The translations under genes were made by a program, and so were the position numbers. The notes beneath the pieces were generated by a model. The model worked only from the letters and a program-made list of their open reading frames with translations. It was not told the origin of the DNA and made no database searches. A stretch of 36,767 bases of DNA from Gammaproteobacteria bacterium (lineage in GTDB: Bacteria > Pseudomonadota > Gammaproteobacteria > JAJRRL01): positions 1 through 36,767 of the forward strand of contig JAJRRL010000027.1 of the NCBI GenBank assembly GCA_024279495.1, given 5' to 3'. This document shows, piece after piece, positions 7,279 through 16,492 of the stretch; the stretch's first letter is position 1; each line of letters begins with the position of its first letter.

Positions 7279-7878
7279 TTAAGCTCCCCTAGAAAAGAAT
7301 GCGAGATCTAAGTTCAGGTGGTTGACTGGGTAGTCGTTACCAACCAGCGTGACTTTTTGAATCAGTAAAGGCGGATCAAAATGAGAAATCTTGCCTAAAA
7401 ATAAAGACAACTCTCGGTAAGGCCCCGTCAACTCCAAATGATAAGAAGTTAAGACAGCTGCTTGACCCGGCAACAGATTCATGTAGGGAGCAGCGGAAAT
7501 TGGTTTACTAGCTTTTTTTACTGCCTTCATTTTTCTGCGAGAGTGCTTGCTTTTAGGAGGCTCAGGTTTCTTGTTCATGCTGATGATTTGTATCGATGGG
7601 TAGCTGTGCAAAGCAGACATCAAATTAAAGCTGAGCTGCGAATGAGAAGTGATATGATGCATGTAAATAAGCCGAGTGTTTTCAGCATTGGGATCTTTCA
7701 TGGCCTCTTGGTATTGCGTTAAGGTGTCTTGTTGAGTTTCTAGTTGATTGATTTTGGTGTTTAGATGCCCTGCTGTAAAAAAATAGCCGACCCACAAGAG
7801 AGCTGAGAGACACAGCAATACGGACGGCCCTATTTTTCGAAGTGCATTTTTAGGCAACAATGATTTGGCATGGTTCAT
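7279..7878 (-). CDS. mshJ: MshJ/PilO-like inner-membrane assembly protein
   Basis: 199 residues: a short basic cytoplasmic N-terminus, one membrane helix at about 18-37, a coiled-coil stretch (40-65), then a periplasmic ferredoxin-like region. The block YHLELTGPYRELSLFLGKI matches the G-x-Y-x-x-L-x-x-(Y/F)-L-x-x-(I/L) signature of PilO/MshJ. A lysine-rich insert (about 103-125) is unusual. In type IV pilus and type II secretion machines this protein dimerises with the PilN-like partner, encoded here 6 bases upstream. It is translationally close to mshK. Confidence 0.78.
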   Translation of the reverse strand: MNHAKSLLPKNALRKIGPSVLLCLSALLWVGYFFTAGHLNTKINQLETQQDTLTQYQEAMKDPNAENTRLIYMHHITSHSQLSFNLMSALHSYPSIQIISMNKKPEPPKSKHSRRKMKAVKKASKPISAAPYMNLLPGQAAVLTSYHLELTGPYRELSLFLGKISHFDPPLLIQKVTLVGNDYPVNHLNLDLAFFSRGA

Positions 7879-7884
7879 GATACA

Positions 7885-9393
7885 TTACCTCAGTGTTAGG
7901 GTTAAATTGAAGTGGAAGCGAGGTGCTTGATCGCTGCTGTCGTTAAGTAGCAAGCGATTGCGTTGAGTTTCTAAGAGTTTTAAATCTTTTCTTTTTGTAT
8001 CAACCGAAGCATCACTGTGTTGTTTGACATAAGCCTCTTCGGAAGTAATTTGGTGATTGATTTTAGCGAGAGAACGTTTAAAGCTGTTATGTTGTTTTTC
8101 TCTTTTTTCAGGACTTAAGTTGTTCAAAACGACTTCTCTGACATTGGTTTTTGAACCCAACCAGGCAGTGTATTCGTGGAATAATTTTGTTGACGCCGCA
8201 CTTCCCACCAATGTCATGGTATTTTTTGTAAGTGTTAAGGTGTCTATCCATAAACCAGGGAAAGAGCGAGAGGCAAGCATTCCCCAGTTTGACAGAAAGC
8301 CTGGATTGTTGCGCAGTTTTTTTTGAGAGTAAGTGCCGATGACAGCCTCTTCTTTGTCACCCAGGGCATCACGAATGGTTTTGTTGTACTTGGAGACGCT
8401 AGCGATAGAGTCTTTCAATGAGTTGATATTGTTTTGATTCAAATAAAGGTTAGTGCCAATAAAAACAGCGCTAGCTAAAAAGATAACTGTACTTCCCCAT
8501 AGGAACAGCCGAGATAGGAGGTGGCGCGGCTGAGCCCAGCAAATATCAAAGTGGATGTAATTTTTTTCTTTGAAGTGATTAGCAGCAAGAGAAACCCAGT
8601 GGTTTGAAAAGTTGGCGGTATCGTCGATAGCATAGGGTGATAAGTGTAGGTTGGCTAGTTTTGGTTTTTCGGAAAGATAATTAATCCAACGGTTGCTACC
8701 ATCTATGGTGTTAGAGACAACTGAGACAGATATATCTTTGGATTGTTGGCAGTGACGCTGCAACCATTGCTCTAAGCTTGCGGCAAGGGCTGGACAAATG
8801 CCCTCACTGGGATCTACGGTAGCTTTAGATAGCGTTTGAATGTGAGTGATCTTGTGTTGGTAGCAGCACACAATGCGAGGCGCTTTAGGATCTAAGACCA
8901 ACATCACTTCTCGCTCATTGCCTGGGCGATCGGCAAAGCCACCATCAGGAAAGCTGATTCGATTAATCACAATGCCTTGTTTATGTAAGTTATTCACGTG
9001 TGATTTAATAGTGCTTTTTAAAATGACTTGGGTTGTTAGAAACGAGCTGTCTTCTTCAGGGTTCAGTAAAAGAATAGGAGCGTCATCGAGAGGGGCATCG
9101 ATGTAGTTAAGTAGTTCAATGCGAGCGTAGTCTAGTAAGGCCTTGCCACGCATATCTACTGGTTTATCCAACTGAATGGTTTGAACATCTTCAGGTGGTA
9201 TGACACATTGAATGTGAGATTTTTCAGCAAGAATCTTTTCTAGCTCAGACCCACTGAAGCCTTTGGGCCAAGTACATTCACCGGTTGTGATGGCATTCTC
9301 ATGTTTGGATCGAAAAGCATAATAGAGAGTGTCATCACGCAACATAAGGCTGATCGAAGAGCGCTTATTTGATTGTTTTGAACAGCTAGGCAT
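7885..9393 (-). CDS. mshI: MshI-like protein (PilM-like plus PilN-like regions)
   Basis: 502 residues from the ATG at 9393, chosen because AAGGAGG precedes it; an ATG 33 bases upstream has no such site. The first ~290 residues are cytoplasmic and look like the actin-like PilM/MshI half (S-x-S-L-x-L-R-D-D-x-L-Y-Y start, later VMLVLDPKAPRIVCCY). A single membrane helix lies at 294-316, followed by a coiled coil and a PilN-like periplasmic domain (FLSNWGMLASRSFPGLWIDTLTL). It therefore may combine, in one chain, functions often split between PilM and PilN. It is separated from mshG by 121 bases, so it may have its own promoter. Assignment is from architecture and neighbours. Confidence 0.72.
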   Translation of the reverse strand: MPSCSKQSNKRSSISLMLRDDTLYYAFRSKHENAITTGECTWPKGFSGSELEKILAEKSHIQCVIPPEDVQTIQLDKPVDMRGKALLDYARIELLNYIDAPLDDAPILLLNPEEDSSFLTTQVILKSTIKSHVNNLHKQGIVINRISFPDGGFADRPGNEREVMLVLDPKAPRIVCCYQHKITHIQTLSKATVDPSEGICPALAASLEQWLQRHCQQSKDISVSVVSNTIDGSNRWINYLSEKPKLANLHLSPYAIDDTANFSNHWVSLAANHFKEKNYIHFDICWAQPRHLLSRLFLWGSTVIFLASAVFIGTNLYLNQNNINSLKDSIASVSKYNKTIRDALGDKEEAVIGTYSQKKLRNNPGFLSNWGMLASRSFPGLWIDTLTLTKNTMTLVGSAASTKLFHEYTAWLGSKTNVREVVLNNLSPEKREKQHNSFKRSLAKINHQITSEEAYVKQHSDASVDTKRKDLKLLETQRNRLLLNDSSDQAPRFHFNLTLTLR

Positions 9394-9514
9394 AACGCCT
9401 CCTTGCGTGTATTGTCCATGAAACATAATAGCATAAAAAACAGTCGGTATTTTTTGATTGGTTTTTAGTATCGTGTCATGAATCTCCTGTTATTGGATGG
9501 GTTAAGCTTATGTT

Positions 9515-10738
9515 TTACCAAAAAACAAAGCCATGAGTTCGGTATAGGTAGGTGTAAATAGCCCAACAGTACAAAACGACTAAAGCACTGATGTAAATAA
9601 AGCGAATCGATTCTTTCACAAGCAAACGTCGAGTTTGAAGCTTTCGATCGAGGTATTGTCGGATAACGAGTAAAGAAGCTTGTAAATCTTGATTTGAAAA
9701 AGAAGACAGGAGCAGCGATTTTTCATCACTTGAAAAAATACGCAAATCTTTAATGGCATCGGTAAACGATCGCCCTTCAATTAAGTCATTACTTAATTGT
9801 TTAAGCTCATTATAGAAGGGTGTTCGTCGCATGATGCTAACAGCTGCTGTAAGGGATTGCTGCAAGGATTGGCCCGCTTGGGCTTGCAACTCTAAATAAA
9901 AGAACAAAGAACTGGCTGTTCGAGCTCGTATGCCTTCACCAAAAATAGGAATGCGCAGAGCCACCTTTTTCCAGAGCAAATGTAAGCGAGGCTGATATCG
10001 AATAAGCGCGATGATGGCAAAGGCAATGAGAAGGCCAATAAGGTAACTCCAGTTGGTGGCAATCTGCCCAGAGAAGATTTGGTAAAATAGTTCGTAAGGG
10101 GCTGGAGGATACTTGTAGTCAAACAAAAACCCTAAGCGATCAGTGAAAAGCCATATTTTTGTGTAAAAGGCAAAGGCTCCAGCGGTTGCAATAAGAATAA
10201 AAAGAAACACGATGCTCATGCGAGCAATTGAGCTAGTCATGTTTTGTTTTCTATCAGACAGACTGGAAACAGATAAGAAAATGCGGCAGATACTTTTGGA
10301 ATCGGAGCAACCTGTTAATAACAGTTGGTATTCTTGAGGTAAGAAAAAAAAGGCTTCTTGAATGCTGACCACCAAGTCTCGCCCTAAGTTTAGGCTTTCT
10401 TGAAGTGAGCTTAAGCTTCGAAGGTAGATTTTATTTTTTTCTTCTTTGATCATAGATTCAGCGGCTTTCTGAATGCTTTGGCCTGATTTAATGAGATTTG
10501 CTAAATGCCTGAAAAAAACGCTTCGGGATTGAGATCCCGTCCGGTATTTTTTCCGAATTTTGCAAATAAAAACAAGAATTATTCCGAGCCAGATTGGGAT
10601 TCTTTTTGCTGATTGAAGTCTTAGCTCTTTTAGTTGAGTGATGTGCTTAAGTTGCCTTAAGTCTGAAGAAAATAAAAAACCGCGGTGTTTTTTCCCAACT
10701 GTGGAGTGAGCTTTATAATAATATAAGTAATCTATCAT
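9515..10738 (-). CDS. mshG: MshG/PilC/GspF-type inner-membrane platform protein
   Basis: 407 residues, with two T2SSF-type cytoplasmic helical domains (about 70-170 and 275-370) and membrane segments near 48-62, 175-197, 232-252 and 378-398. The second domain has the conserved F-x-x-x-L-x-x-x-x-x-A-G-x-(S/P)-L-x-x-(S/A)-L pattern (FFYLELQAQAGQSLQQSL). It is the platform through which the assembly ATPase drives pilin or pseudopilin insertion. Its start overlaps the stop of mshE by ATGA. The N-terminus before the first domain contains an extra hydrophobic segment compared with typical PilC. Confidence 0.88.
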   Translation of the reverse strand: MIDYLYYYKAHSTVGKKHRGFLFSSDLRQLKHITQLKELRLQSAKRIPIWLGIILVFICKIRKKYRTGSQSRSVFFRHLANLIKSGQSIQKAAESMIKEEKNKIYLRSLSSLQESLNLGRDLVVSIQEAFFFLPQEYQLLLTGCSDSKSICRIFLSVSSLSDRKQNMTSSIARMSIVFLFILIATAGAFAFYTKIWLFTDRLGFLFDYKYPPAPYELFYQIFSGQIATNWSYLIGLLIAFAIIALIRYQPRLHLLWKKVALRIPIFGEGIRARTASSLFFYLELQAQAGQSLQQSLTAAVSIMRRTPFYNELKQLSNDLIEGRSFTDAIKDLRIFSSDEKSLLLSSFSNQDLQASLLVIRQYLDRKLQTRRLLVKESIRFIYISALVVLYCWAIYTYLYRTHGFVFW

Positions 10739-12438
10739 AAGTCACTCACCAATTTAACTAGCTCATTGACAGGAATGACACGTTTTTCAACCAGTGCTTG
10801 AGCTTGATCTTGCAGGCGGTCACCCATTAAGGCTTCCTTGGCTTGTTGTTCGAAACTTTCAAAATCACCCCTGGAAATTACGTCTTGCATAGAAGAGGTG
10901 AGTTTTAAATTTTCAGTAATTAATATCAGGCCATGATTTCCTGTCTGATGGCAGACATCGCAACCAGCTCCTTCAACAACAGAGAAAGCATCAAGGTTCT
11001 TAATTTGATTTGACAAGCGTCGTTTTTCTTCATCGTTAAGTAAGCGAGGCTCTTGAGCACAGTTTTGACAAACGCGCCTTAGTAAGCGAGTGGCTAAAAT
11101 CAAACGTAATGCTGAACCAATCAAGAAGGGTTCCACGCCTAAGTCGACTAAACGTAACACTGTTTTTGTCGCGCTTGGTGTATGCAAGGTAGTGAAAACA
11201 AGCGCACCAGTAATGGCTGATCGCATGGCCATGCTAGCCGTCACTTCATCTCGGGCTTCACCGATCATTAATACATCAGGGTTTTGTCTGACAGAAGAGC
11301 GAATTACGTCTGCAAAGTCCAAGCCAATATCGGGGTTCACTTGCACCTGGTTGAGATAAGAAAATTGGATTTCAACAGGGTCTTCAATGGAGATGATTTT
11401 TTTGTGCCCATCTTGAATGCGTTTTAGCAAGCTGTACAGAAGGGTTGTTTTACCAGATGCGGTAGGACCGGCAACAATCATCATACCGTGCTCACTATGC
11501 AAGAAGTCTGTCACAGTTTGATAGATTTTTTTATCAAGCAATAGACTTTCTAGAGGTATGGTGTCTGCTTCAGATAAAAGTAGACGCATGACAATGGAAT
11601 AACCTGTTAGTGTAAATAAAACAGATATACGAACATTGATAGGGTTTTTTCTACCTTGTCGTTTAAATGAGAAGCTTAAATCTTGAGGTAAGCGTCTCTG
11701 TGCAATGTCACCATCACCCAGAACAATGAGTCGTTGAACCAGCATATCCGCAATTTCTTGTGGAAGCGTGAATACTTCGGAGCTTTCATGGCCAACACGG
11801 TAGTAATAAATAAGGTGTTCAAAGTTGGATTCGATGTGAATATCTGTTGCCTGACATTGCAGGGCATCTTGAAGGATGTCATCAACGAGATTCACGACAG
11901 AGGCTTTGTTGTCGAAATCGCGCGCTTGACCATGATCAGACACAGATAGCTTGTCTTTGAGCGCAACGCCTTTAGCTCTTCTAGCTAATCGGTGAATACT
12001 GTCTGTTTTTCTGAAGTGTCGTCCTAGCGCGTCATTAATGAGTTCAGGCGTGGATAGAAATAATGTGTAGGGGCAGTGTAGCAATTGATTTAGGGTTGAT
12101 AAAAGTGCGTCATCGAAGGGGTTGGTCGTTGCTAAACATAAGGTTCCGTCTTCCCATTGAAAAGGGATGACATGAAATCGTCGGCATGGTTTTTCAGGTA
12201 GTTCTTTGATGCAGTCAGCATTGATCTGGTTCAGATTAGCTGAGGCGAGCTTTTGCCACTCTGCTAAATAGTAATTCAAGGTATCTGAATCGATGCTTGC
12301 TTTTTCAAGCAGCACATGTGTTTGATGGCTAATATCAGATTCAGAAAAGGCGCTGTCACTATACAGTTCGTCTTTCATGCTGTTAGTTAGCACATTAATT
12401 TGGTTTAAAAAGGTGGGGAAATTGACATTCGTGCTCAT
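10735..12438 (-). CDS. mshE: MshE/GspE/PilB-type assembly ATPase
   Basis: 567 residues. An N-terminal domain of the MshEN/GspE-N type (about 35-145) is followed by the secretion ATPase. Walker A is GPTASGKTT (324-332; the usual form is GPTGSGKTT), the Asp box is SIEDPVE (350-356), and Walker B is MIGEARD (391-397, where I is usual instead of A). The His box is FTTLHTPSA, and a zinc tetracysteine motif (RVCQNC, then GCDVC) is complete. It powers pilin assembly or pseudopilus-driven secretion. It overlaps both neighbours by ATGA, so mshN-mshE-mshG are translationally coupled. No PilT-like retraction ATPase is in the window. Confidence 0.93.
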   Translation of the reverse strand: MSTNVNFPTFLNQINVLTNSMKDELYSDSAFSESDISHQTHVLLEKASIDSDTLNYYLAEWQKLASANLNQINADCIKELPEKPCRRFHVIPFQWEDGTLCLATTNPFDDALLSTLNQLLHCPYTLFLSTPELINDALGRHFRKTDSIHRLARRAKGVALKDKLSVSDHGQARDFDNKASVVNLVDDILQDALQCQATDIHIESNFEHLIYYYRVGHESSEVFTLPQEIADMLVQRLIVLGDGDIAQRRLPQDLSFSFKRQGRKNPINVRISVLFTLTGYSIVMRLLLSEADTIPLESLLLDKKIYQTVTDFLHSEHGMMIVAGPTASGKTTLLYSLLKRIQDGHKKIISIEDPVEIQFSYLNQVQVNPDIGLDFADVIRSSVRQNPDVLMIGEARDEVTASMAMRSAITGALVFTTLHTPSATKTVLRLVDLGVEPFLIGSALRLILATRLLRRVCQNCAQEPRLLNDEEKRRLSNQIKNLDAFSVVEGAGCDVCHQTGNHGLILITENLKLTSSMQDVISRGDFESFEQQAKEALMGDRLQDQAQALVEKRVIPVNELVKLVSDL

Positions 12439-13394
12439 GTTTGACCACCTCTTAGTGCGTGAATTTGCTCAGAAAGAAAGTAACGGTAAGGTGCATGCGC
12501 CCCTGTGTGTGCTTGAGCACGCTCAAAGGAGGCTAAAGCTTCATGTGATTTACCCAAATATAAATAAGCAACACCTAGCCCCATCCACCATGTTGGCTGA
12601 GAACTATCAATGGAAATCAGTTGCTGATAGAGTCCGATGCTTTTCTCGTATTTTTTCGATTTCATTAAGGCATAGGCAAGCAGCGCATAGTAGGCTGTGT
12701 GTTTGTCTACGCTTAATGTCTCACCTTCTAACAGAGAAGCAGCCGTTTTTGATTTATGATCATCCAGATAAAGGTGAGCTAGTTGCATTCTCAAGGGAGC
12801 ATCCATGGGCGCTCTTTTTTGAAGGGCTTGAACAAGAAGTTCAGCCGTTGCTGATTGCTCACTTGCTTTTAGCTGACTAATCATCAAACCTAATTCACGA
12901 CGCCAGTGAGGCCTTGAAGAAAGTGTTTTGACTAATGCATCAAACCGAGCATGATCGTGTGAGCGAGTAGCGCTAGACAAATCTTGCATCAAATGATTGG
13001 CTTCATTGGACTCTTGGTTTTTTATTGCATTAGAGGGCGCTGTGTTTTTACTGATAGAGCTTATTTTAAAAGTAGCCGATTTGTTATGTACGACCGATTG
13101 TGCCGGATAAGCTTTAGCAGGTCTGATATGGTGAAGGTTTTTCTCTGCTGAAGCAACAAGGTGAGACGTGACTACTTCGGGTGCATTATGATTGACAACT
13201 TTCCATGTAATGCCGCCCACAATAATAGCGGTAATGATAAACGTTCCCCAGAGGCGTTTTCGCGATTTTTCTTCAAGAGTATTATTTAGAGAAGAGTCAT
13301 TTTTTTCTCGAAATCTTCCTGGAGCTTGATTTTTCTCAGATTCTTTTCTCTTTTTCTCTTCGATGGATTTTAAAGTATCATTAATAATGCTCAT
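12435..13394 (-). CDS. mshN: MshN-like TPR membrane protein
   Basis: 319 residues: a charged cytoplasmic N-terminus (MSIINDTLKSIEEKKRKES), one membrane helix at about 48-66, a variable linker, and a C-terminal half with tetratricopeptide repeats (for example ...AYYALLAYALMKSKKYEKSIGLYQQLI and PTWWMGLGVAYLYLGKSHEALASFERA). The opening S-x-I-N-x-x-L-x-x-(L/I)-x-x-(R/K) pattern is characteristic of MshN. It begins 5 bases after mshM and overlaps mshE. Its role in MSHA pili is scaffolding; the precise partner is not established from sequence. Confidence 0.85.
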   Translation of the reverse strand: MSIINDTLKSIEEKKRKESEKNQAPGRFREKNDSSLNNTLEEKSRKRLWGTFIITAIIVGGITWKVVNHNAPEVVTSHLVASAEKNLHHIRPAKAYPAQSVVHNKSATFKISSISKNTAPSNAIKNQESNEANHLMQDLSSATRSHDHARFDALVKTLSSRPHWRRELGLMISQLKASEQSATAELLVQALQKRAPMDAPLRMQLAHLYLDDHKSKTAASLLEGETLSVDKHTAYYALLAYALMKSKKYEKSIGLYQQLISIDSSQPTWWMGLGVAYLYLGKSHEALASFERAQAHTGAHAPYRYFLSEQIHALRGGQT

Positions 13395-13399
13395 CAGCT

Positions 13400-14332
13400 C
13401 TACCTCGTAAATAGAAAAATGGCGGTGCTAGCAAGCATGCATGCGGAGATAAATCCAGATGCAGCACTAAGCAATCGACGTTTTAGCTTACCTAAAGGTG
13501 ATCCATAGTAAGTCGTGGTTTTTACAAGCCCTCGAGAATCTTGAACGGCTTGCTTAATATCTTGGCTAGTTATTGTTTGTTTGTTTCGGCCGCTAGCAAT
13601 TAACAGGGCTTTGTTAGACAAGATGTTGATAATTCTAGGTACACCACAAGCATAACGATTCAACATTTTAACGGCACCTTTAGAGAAGAGCTGCCCATGA
13701 TAGTGACCAGCTGCAACCAGCCGACGAGCAAGATATTCTGCTGTGCTGTCTAAATTTAAAGGCTTTAAATGGCAGCTATACGCAATGCGTTGTTGTATTT
13801 GGCGAAGATTAGCTTTTTCTAGACGTTTATCTAACTCAGGTTGACCCACCAAAATAATTTGGAGTAACTTGCTGGAGTCGGTTTCTAAGTTAGTCAGTAA
13901 GCGAAGCGTTTCGATGGCTTCATCACTTAACACTTGCGCTTCATCAATGAGCAACACAACGCGTTTGTTATTTTGATGATGCGACAAAAAGACATCATTG
14001 AGCTGTTGAATTAAATCAAAGCGAGAGCATTTTTTGGGAACCGGAATGCCTAGGTCAATGCTGATAGCCTTAAGGAGATCTTCTCCAGATAGGCAAGGAT
14101 TAAACACATAGCACGTGACGTATTCATCGCTCAGAGAGTTAAGCAGTTGTCGACATAGTAAGGTTTTACCTAAGCCAACCTCTCCGACAACCTTCATTAA
14201 GCACTCACCTTGCGATAAGCCATAACGCATTAGCTCTAGTGCTTCCTCATGCTGAGATAACCCACAATACAGTGACAAGTTTGGAGTAAGAGCAAAAGGT
14301 AGCTGGTTTAGTTGAAAATGTTCTAAGTACAT
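13400..14332 (-). CDS. mshM: MshM/ExeA-type AAA ATPase
   Basis: 310 residues. It has the typical start of the family (MYLEHFQLNQLPFALTPN), Walker A GEVGLGKT (50-57), Walker B VVLLIDEAQ (around 125-133), the sensor block LLTNLETDSSKLLQIILVGQPEL, and the C-terminal helical lid (GVPRIINILSNKALL). A membrane helix closes the protein (about 289-309), without the peptidoglycan-binding domain that ExeA carries. ExeA/MshM proteins help place or assemble the secretin in the envelope, which agrees with its location directly after mshL. Confidence 0.92.
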   Translation of the reverse strand: MYLEHFQLNQLPFALTPNLSLYCGLSQHEEALELMRYGLSQGECLMKVVGEVGLGKTLLCRQLLNSLSDEYVTCYVFNPCLSGEDLLKAISIDLGIPVPKKCSRFDLIQQLNDVFLSHHQNNKRVVLLIDEAQVLSDEAIETLRLLTNLETDSSKLLQIILVGQPELDKRLEKANLRQIQQRIAYSCHLKPLNLDSTAEYLARRLVAAGHYHGQLFSKGAVKMLNRYACGVPRIINILSNKALLIASGRNKQTITSQDIKQAVQDSRGLVKTTTYYGSPLGKLKRRLLSAASGFISACMLASTAIFLFTR

Positions 14333-14365
14333 ATCATGCTCCTTTCTTTTAAGAGTGAGTTAAAA

Positions 14366-16012
14366 TTATCTTGTCTCTCCGTTGGTGTCTCCACTGTGAC
14401 TGAAATGCGCTGCCACTTGGTCAAGTTCATTGACCCATGACTTGTCATCAACAACCCGAGCCCGTAACAAGATAAAGAGTTCTTTCTTGTAGTAGGTGTC
14501 TTTTCGGTTGGTGTTTGTGTTTTCGTTTTCTTCTGCACCAGGTATTTTGTTGTGTAGTAATTTGCTTCCTTCAGAAATTAATCCGCCGATCACAATTACC
14601 TGGCCGCTCTTCGAGCTGACGATGGTATCTGCCTCACGGATTTTTGTTTTTGGTAGATCTAGGGTTTCGCCTTTGCTTTTAGTTTCCACGGAGATCACCC
14701 GACTGACAATCGGGTGTATGTGCATGGTAATTTTATTATGCTCGTCAATTTGAGGTGTGACATCAAGGGCAATACCAGAGAAGAACGATTGGAATGAATT
14801 AGAGCTCACTGGATCAACGTTACCACTACCGGTAGAGAGGTAAGTGGTAGAGCTACCTAAAGAGTAATATTCATCTTCACCTACTTTAATCAAGGCTTTT
14901 TGGTTGTTTAGAATGGATAATCGAGGGCTAGAAAGAATAGATACGTGACCAACAGTCGATAGTGTGTTGATGATATTAGAGAAATCTTTGAAACCATCAT
15001 GGGCGGCTTTTGTTGCGCTGTTTTGATAGCTCAACGTAGACTCTTTACTTGAGTTACTCCATTTAACAAACGGGAAACCTAATTCAGAAACACCAATTTC
15101 TTGATCTTTCGTTAACTCAACCTCAATGATTCGAGCATCAACGATGACCTGCTTGCTATTGGTTTTATTTAGAGTGTGTAGGTACTTGCCAACGAGTTTT
15201 TGTGCTTTTGGCGTGGCTCTTACAACCACAAGGCCATTGGCTTTGTTAACCGTAACGCTAGCGTTTCCGGTGCCCTCTTTTGCATTTGCAGGGGCAATGA
15301 TTTTTTCAATGGAGTCAGTGATTTCTTTCCAGTAGTCTTTAACACCGAAATGAGTGAAAACGTGACTACTTGCATTTGCGTCGTTGCTATTGTCGCCATT
15401 GTTGTTATTAGAGCGATTGTTATTAGAGCCATTACCGTAGTTTGATCCATTGTTGGAGTTGCTGTTTTGAACATCGTTCACATCCATGGTACTGCTACCA
15501 GATCGGCTAAGAGCCAACCAGCCAATCGTGTAGATGCGAGTGGTCAGGCTTTCTTTAACGACTTTATAGCCAAACGATTTGTGTTCAATTTGAAATCCGT
15601 AACTATCAGAAACGGCATTCAATACTTCAGGTAAGCTCACGTGATTTAGGTTTAAAGTAATGTTACCTGATACATTGGGAGCAACAATAATGTTGGCAGA
15701 TTCAATGCTTGAGAGGTGGGTGAAAAATTGCCTGACAGGCATGTTGTTCACAGCCAAATTGAAATGATGCCATTGCTTTGATGATTGTGCTGAGTTCTTG
15801 CTCGTTAAAAGAGCTCTCGAGACGGCATCAGGTATCGCTTTATTGTGCTTAGCATTGAGCTTAGCATTGTCTTCGGAGGCCTTTCGAGCCATTTTTTCAA
15901 AGGCTTCCACAGTGTTTTTGTGTGTGTCCAGCATCACTTTGCCGGTACAGCCCGATAAGCCAGCACCTAATAATGAGGGGATTAGTAATAAGCTTGTCAT
16001 TCGATAACGCAT
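14366..16012 (-). CDS. mshL: MshL/PilQ-type secretin lipoprotein
   Basis: 548 residues from the ATG at 16012 (AAGGA upstream). The signal peptide ends in lipobox LSGC, so Cys22 would be lipidated. The STN/N0 domain (about 75-150) is followed by an Asn/Ser/Gly-rich low-complexity tract (about 183-216), an N1-like domain (FGVKDYWKEITDSIEKII to LHTLNK), and the secretin domain (about 295-520, with VDARIIEVELTKDQEIGV and the terminal SGQVIVIGGLI...LPFL-type region). It forms the outer-membrane channel. It is the first gene of the array; the 480-base upstream region probably holds the operon promoter. The Asn-rich tract is an uncommon insertion. Confidence 0.93.
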   Translation of the reverse strand: MRYRMTSLLLIPSLLGAGLSGCTGKVMLDTHKNTVEAFEKMARKASEDNAKLNAKHNKAIPDAVSRALLTSKNSAQSSKQWHHFNLAVNNMPVRQFFTHLSSIESANIIVAPNVSGNITLNLNHVSLPEVLNAVSDSYGFQIEHKSFGYKVVKESLTTRIYTIGWLALSRSGSSTMDVNDVQNSNSNNGSNYGNGSNNNRSNNNNGDNSNDANASSHVFTHFGVKDYWKEITDSIEKIIAPANAKEGTGNASVTVNKANGLVVVRATPKAQKLVGKYLHTLNKTNSKQVIVDARIIEVELTKDQEIGVSELGFPFVKWSNSSKESTLSYQNSATKAAHDGFKDFSNIINTLSTVGHVSILSSPRLSILNNQKALIKVGEDEYYSLGSSTTYLSTGSGNVDPVSSNSFQSFFSGIALDVTPQIDEHNKITMHIHPIVSRVISVETKSKGETLDLPKTKIREADTIVSSKSGQVIVIGGLISEGSKLLHNKIPGAEENENTNTNRKDTYYKKELFILLRARVVDDKSWVNELDQVAAHFSHSGDTNGETR

Positions 16013-16492
16013 GATGAGATATCCTTATCTGTACCATTTGTTGACTCTTAATTTAGAGTTTTCAATAAAGCTGAGCCTAAAAGGGTCAGAATTATTTATA
16101 TATACGCTAAAGAAAGCCTTCATTGCTTCCCAGGTATAGTACAAAAAAGAGGAGGCATCCATCAGGAATTGACCAAAAAAGAGTTGAAAAAAGCCCTAAC
16201 GGTCATGTAAAAGTCCATAAAGGTATTTTTTATAACCGTAAGTAGTTTAAAAAACAAACCACTCCAAGAAATACCTGAGTGATTTCAGTAAGATGAAATT
16301 AGATCGAAAAAAGCCCTTTTCCTTCACACTTAAACTTTTCCGCTTGATCAAAAAGACCTTAGCAATGTGGGAAAATAAGTATTTCATCACTAAGAGAGCT
16401 TGTGTCGGTCTTTTGATTTTGTTTAGGCTATTGGGGCCTTACTCTTAAGGCTGGGCTCCTTTAAGGCCCTTTTTAATTACTTTGAAGAATCC
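16013..16492. other. Divergent intergenic region between mshL and the repeat-protein gene
   Basis: 480 AT-rich bases separating divergent genes; promoters for both should lie here. I see several AAAAAAGCCC/GGGCTTTTTT-like tracts but no convincing -35/-10 pair. A terminator-like hairpin sits just before the plus-strand gene (16433-16474). No ORF is supported. Confidence 0.5.
16433..16474 (+). terminator. Intrinsic terminator-like hairpin in the leader of the repeat-protein gene
   Basis: Stem GGGCCTT (16434-16440) pairs with AAGGCCC (16463-16469), directly followed by TTTTT. It ends 18 bases before the start codon at 16493. Either it closes a short upstream transcript or it acts as an attenuator in the leader. 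Confidence 0.55.

Noticed and set aside
12377-12880. 167-codon plus-strand ORF opposite mshE/mshN
   Set aside because: Antisense shadow of the conserved mshN frame; composition not protein-like.
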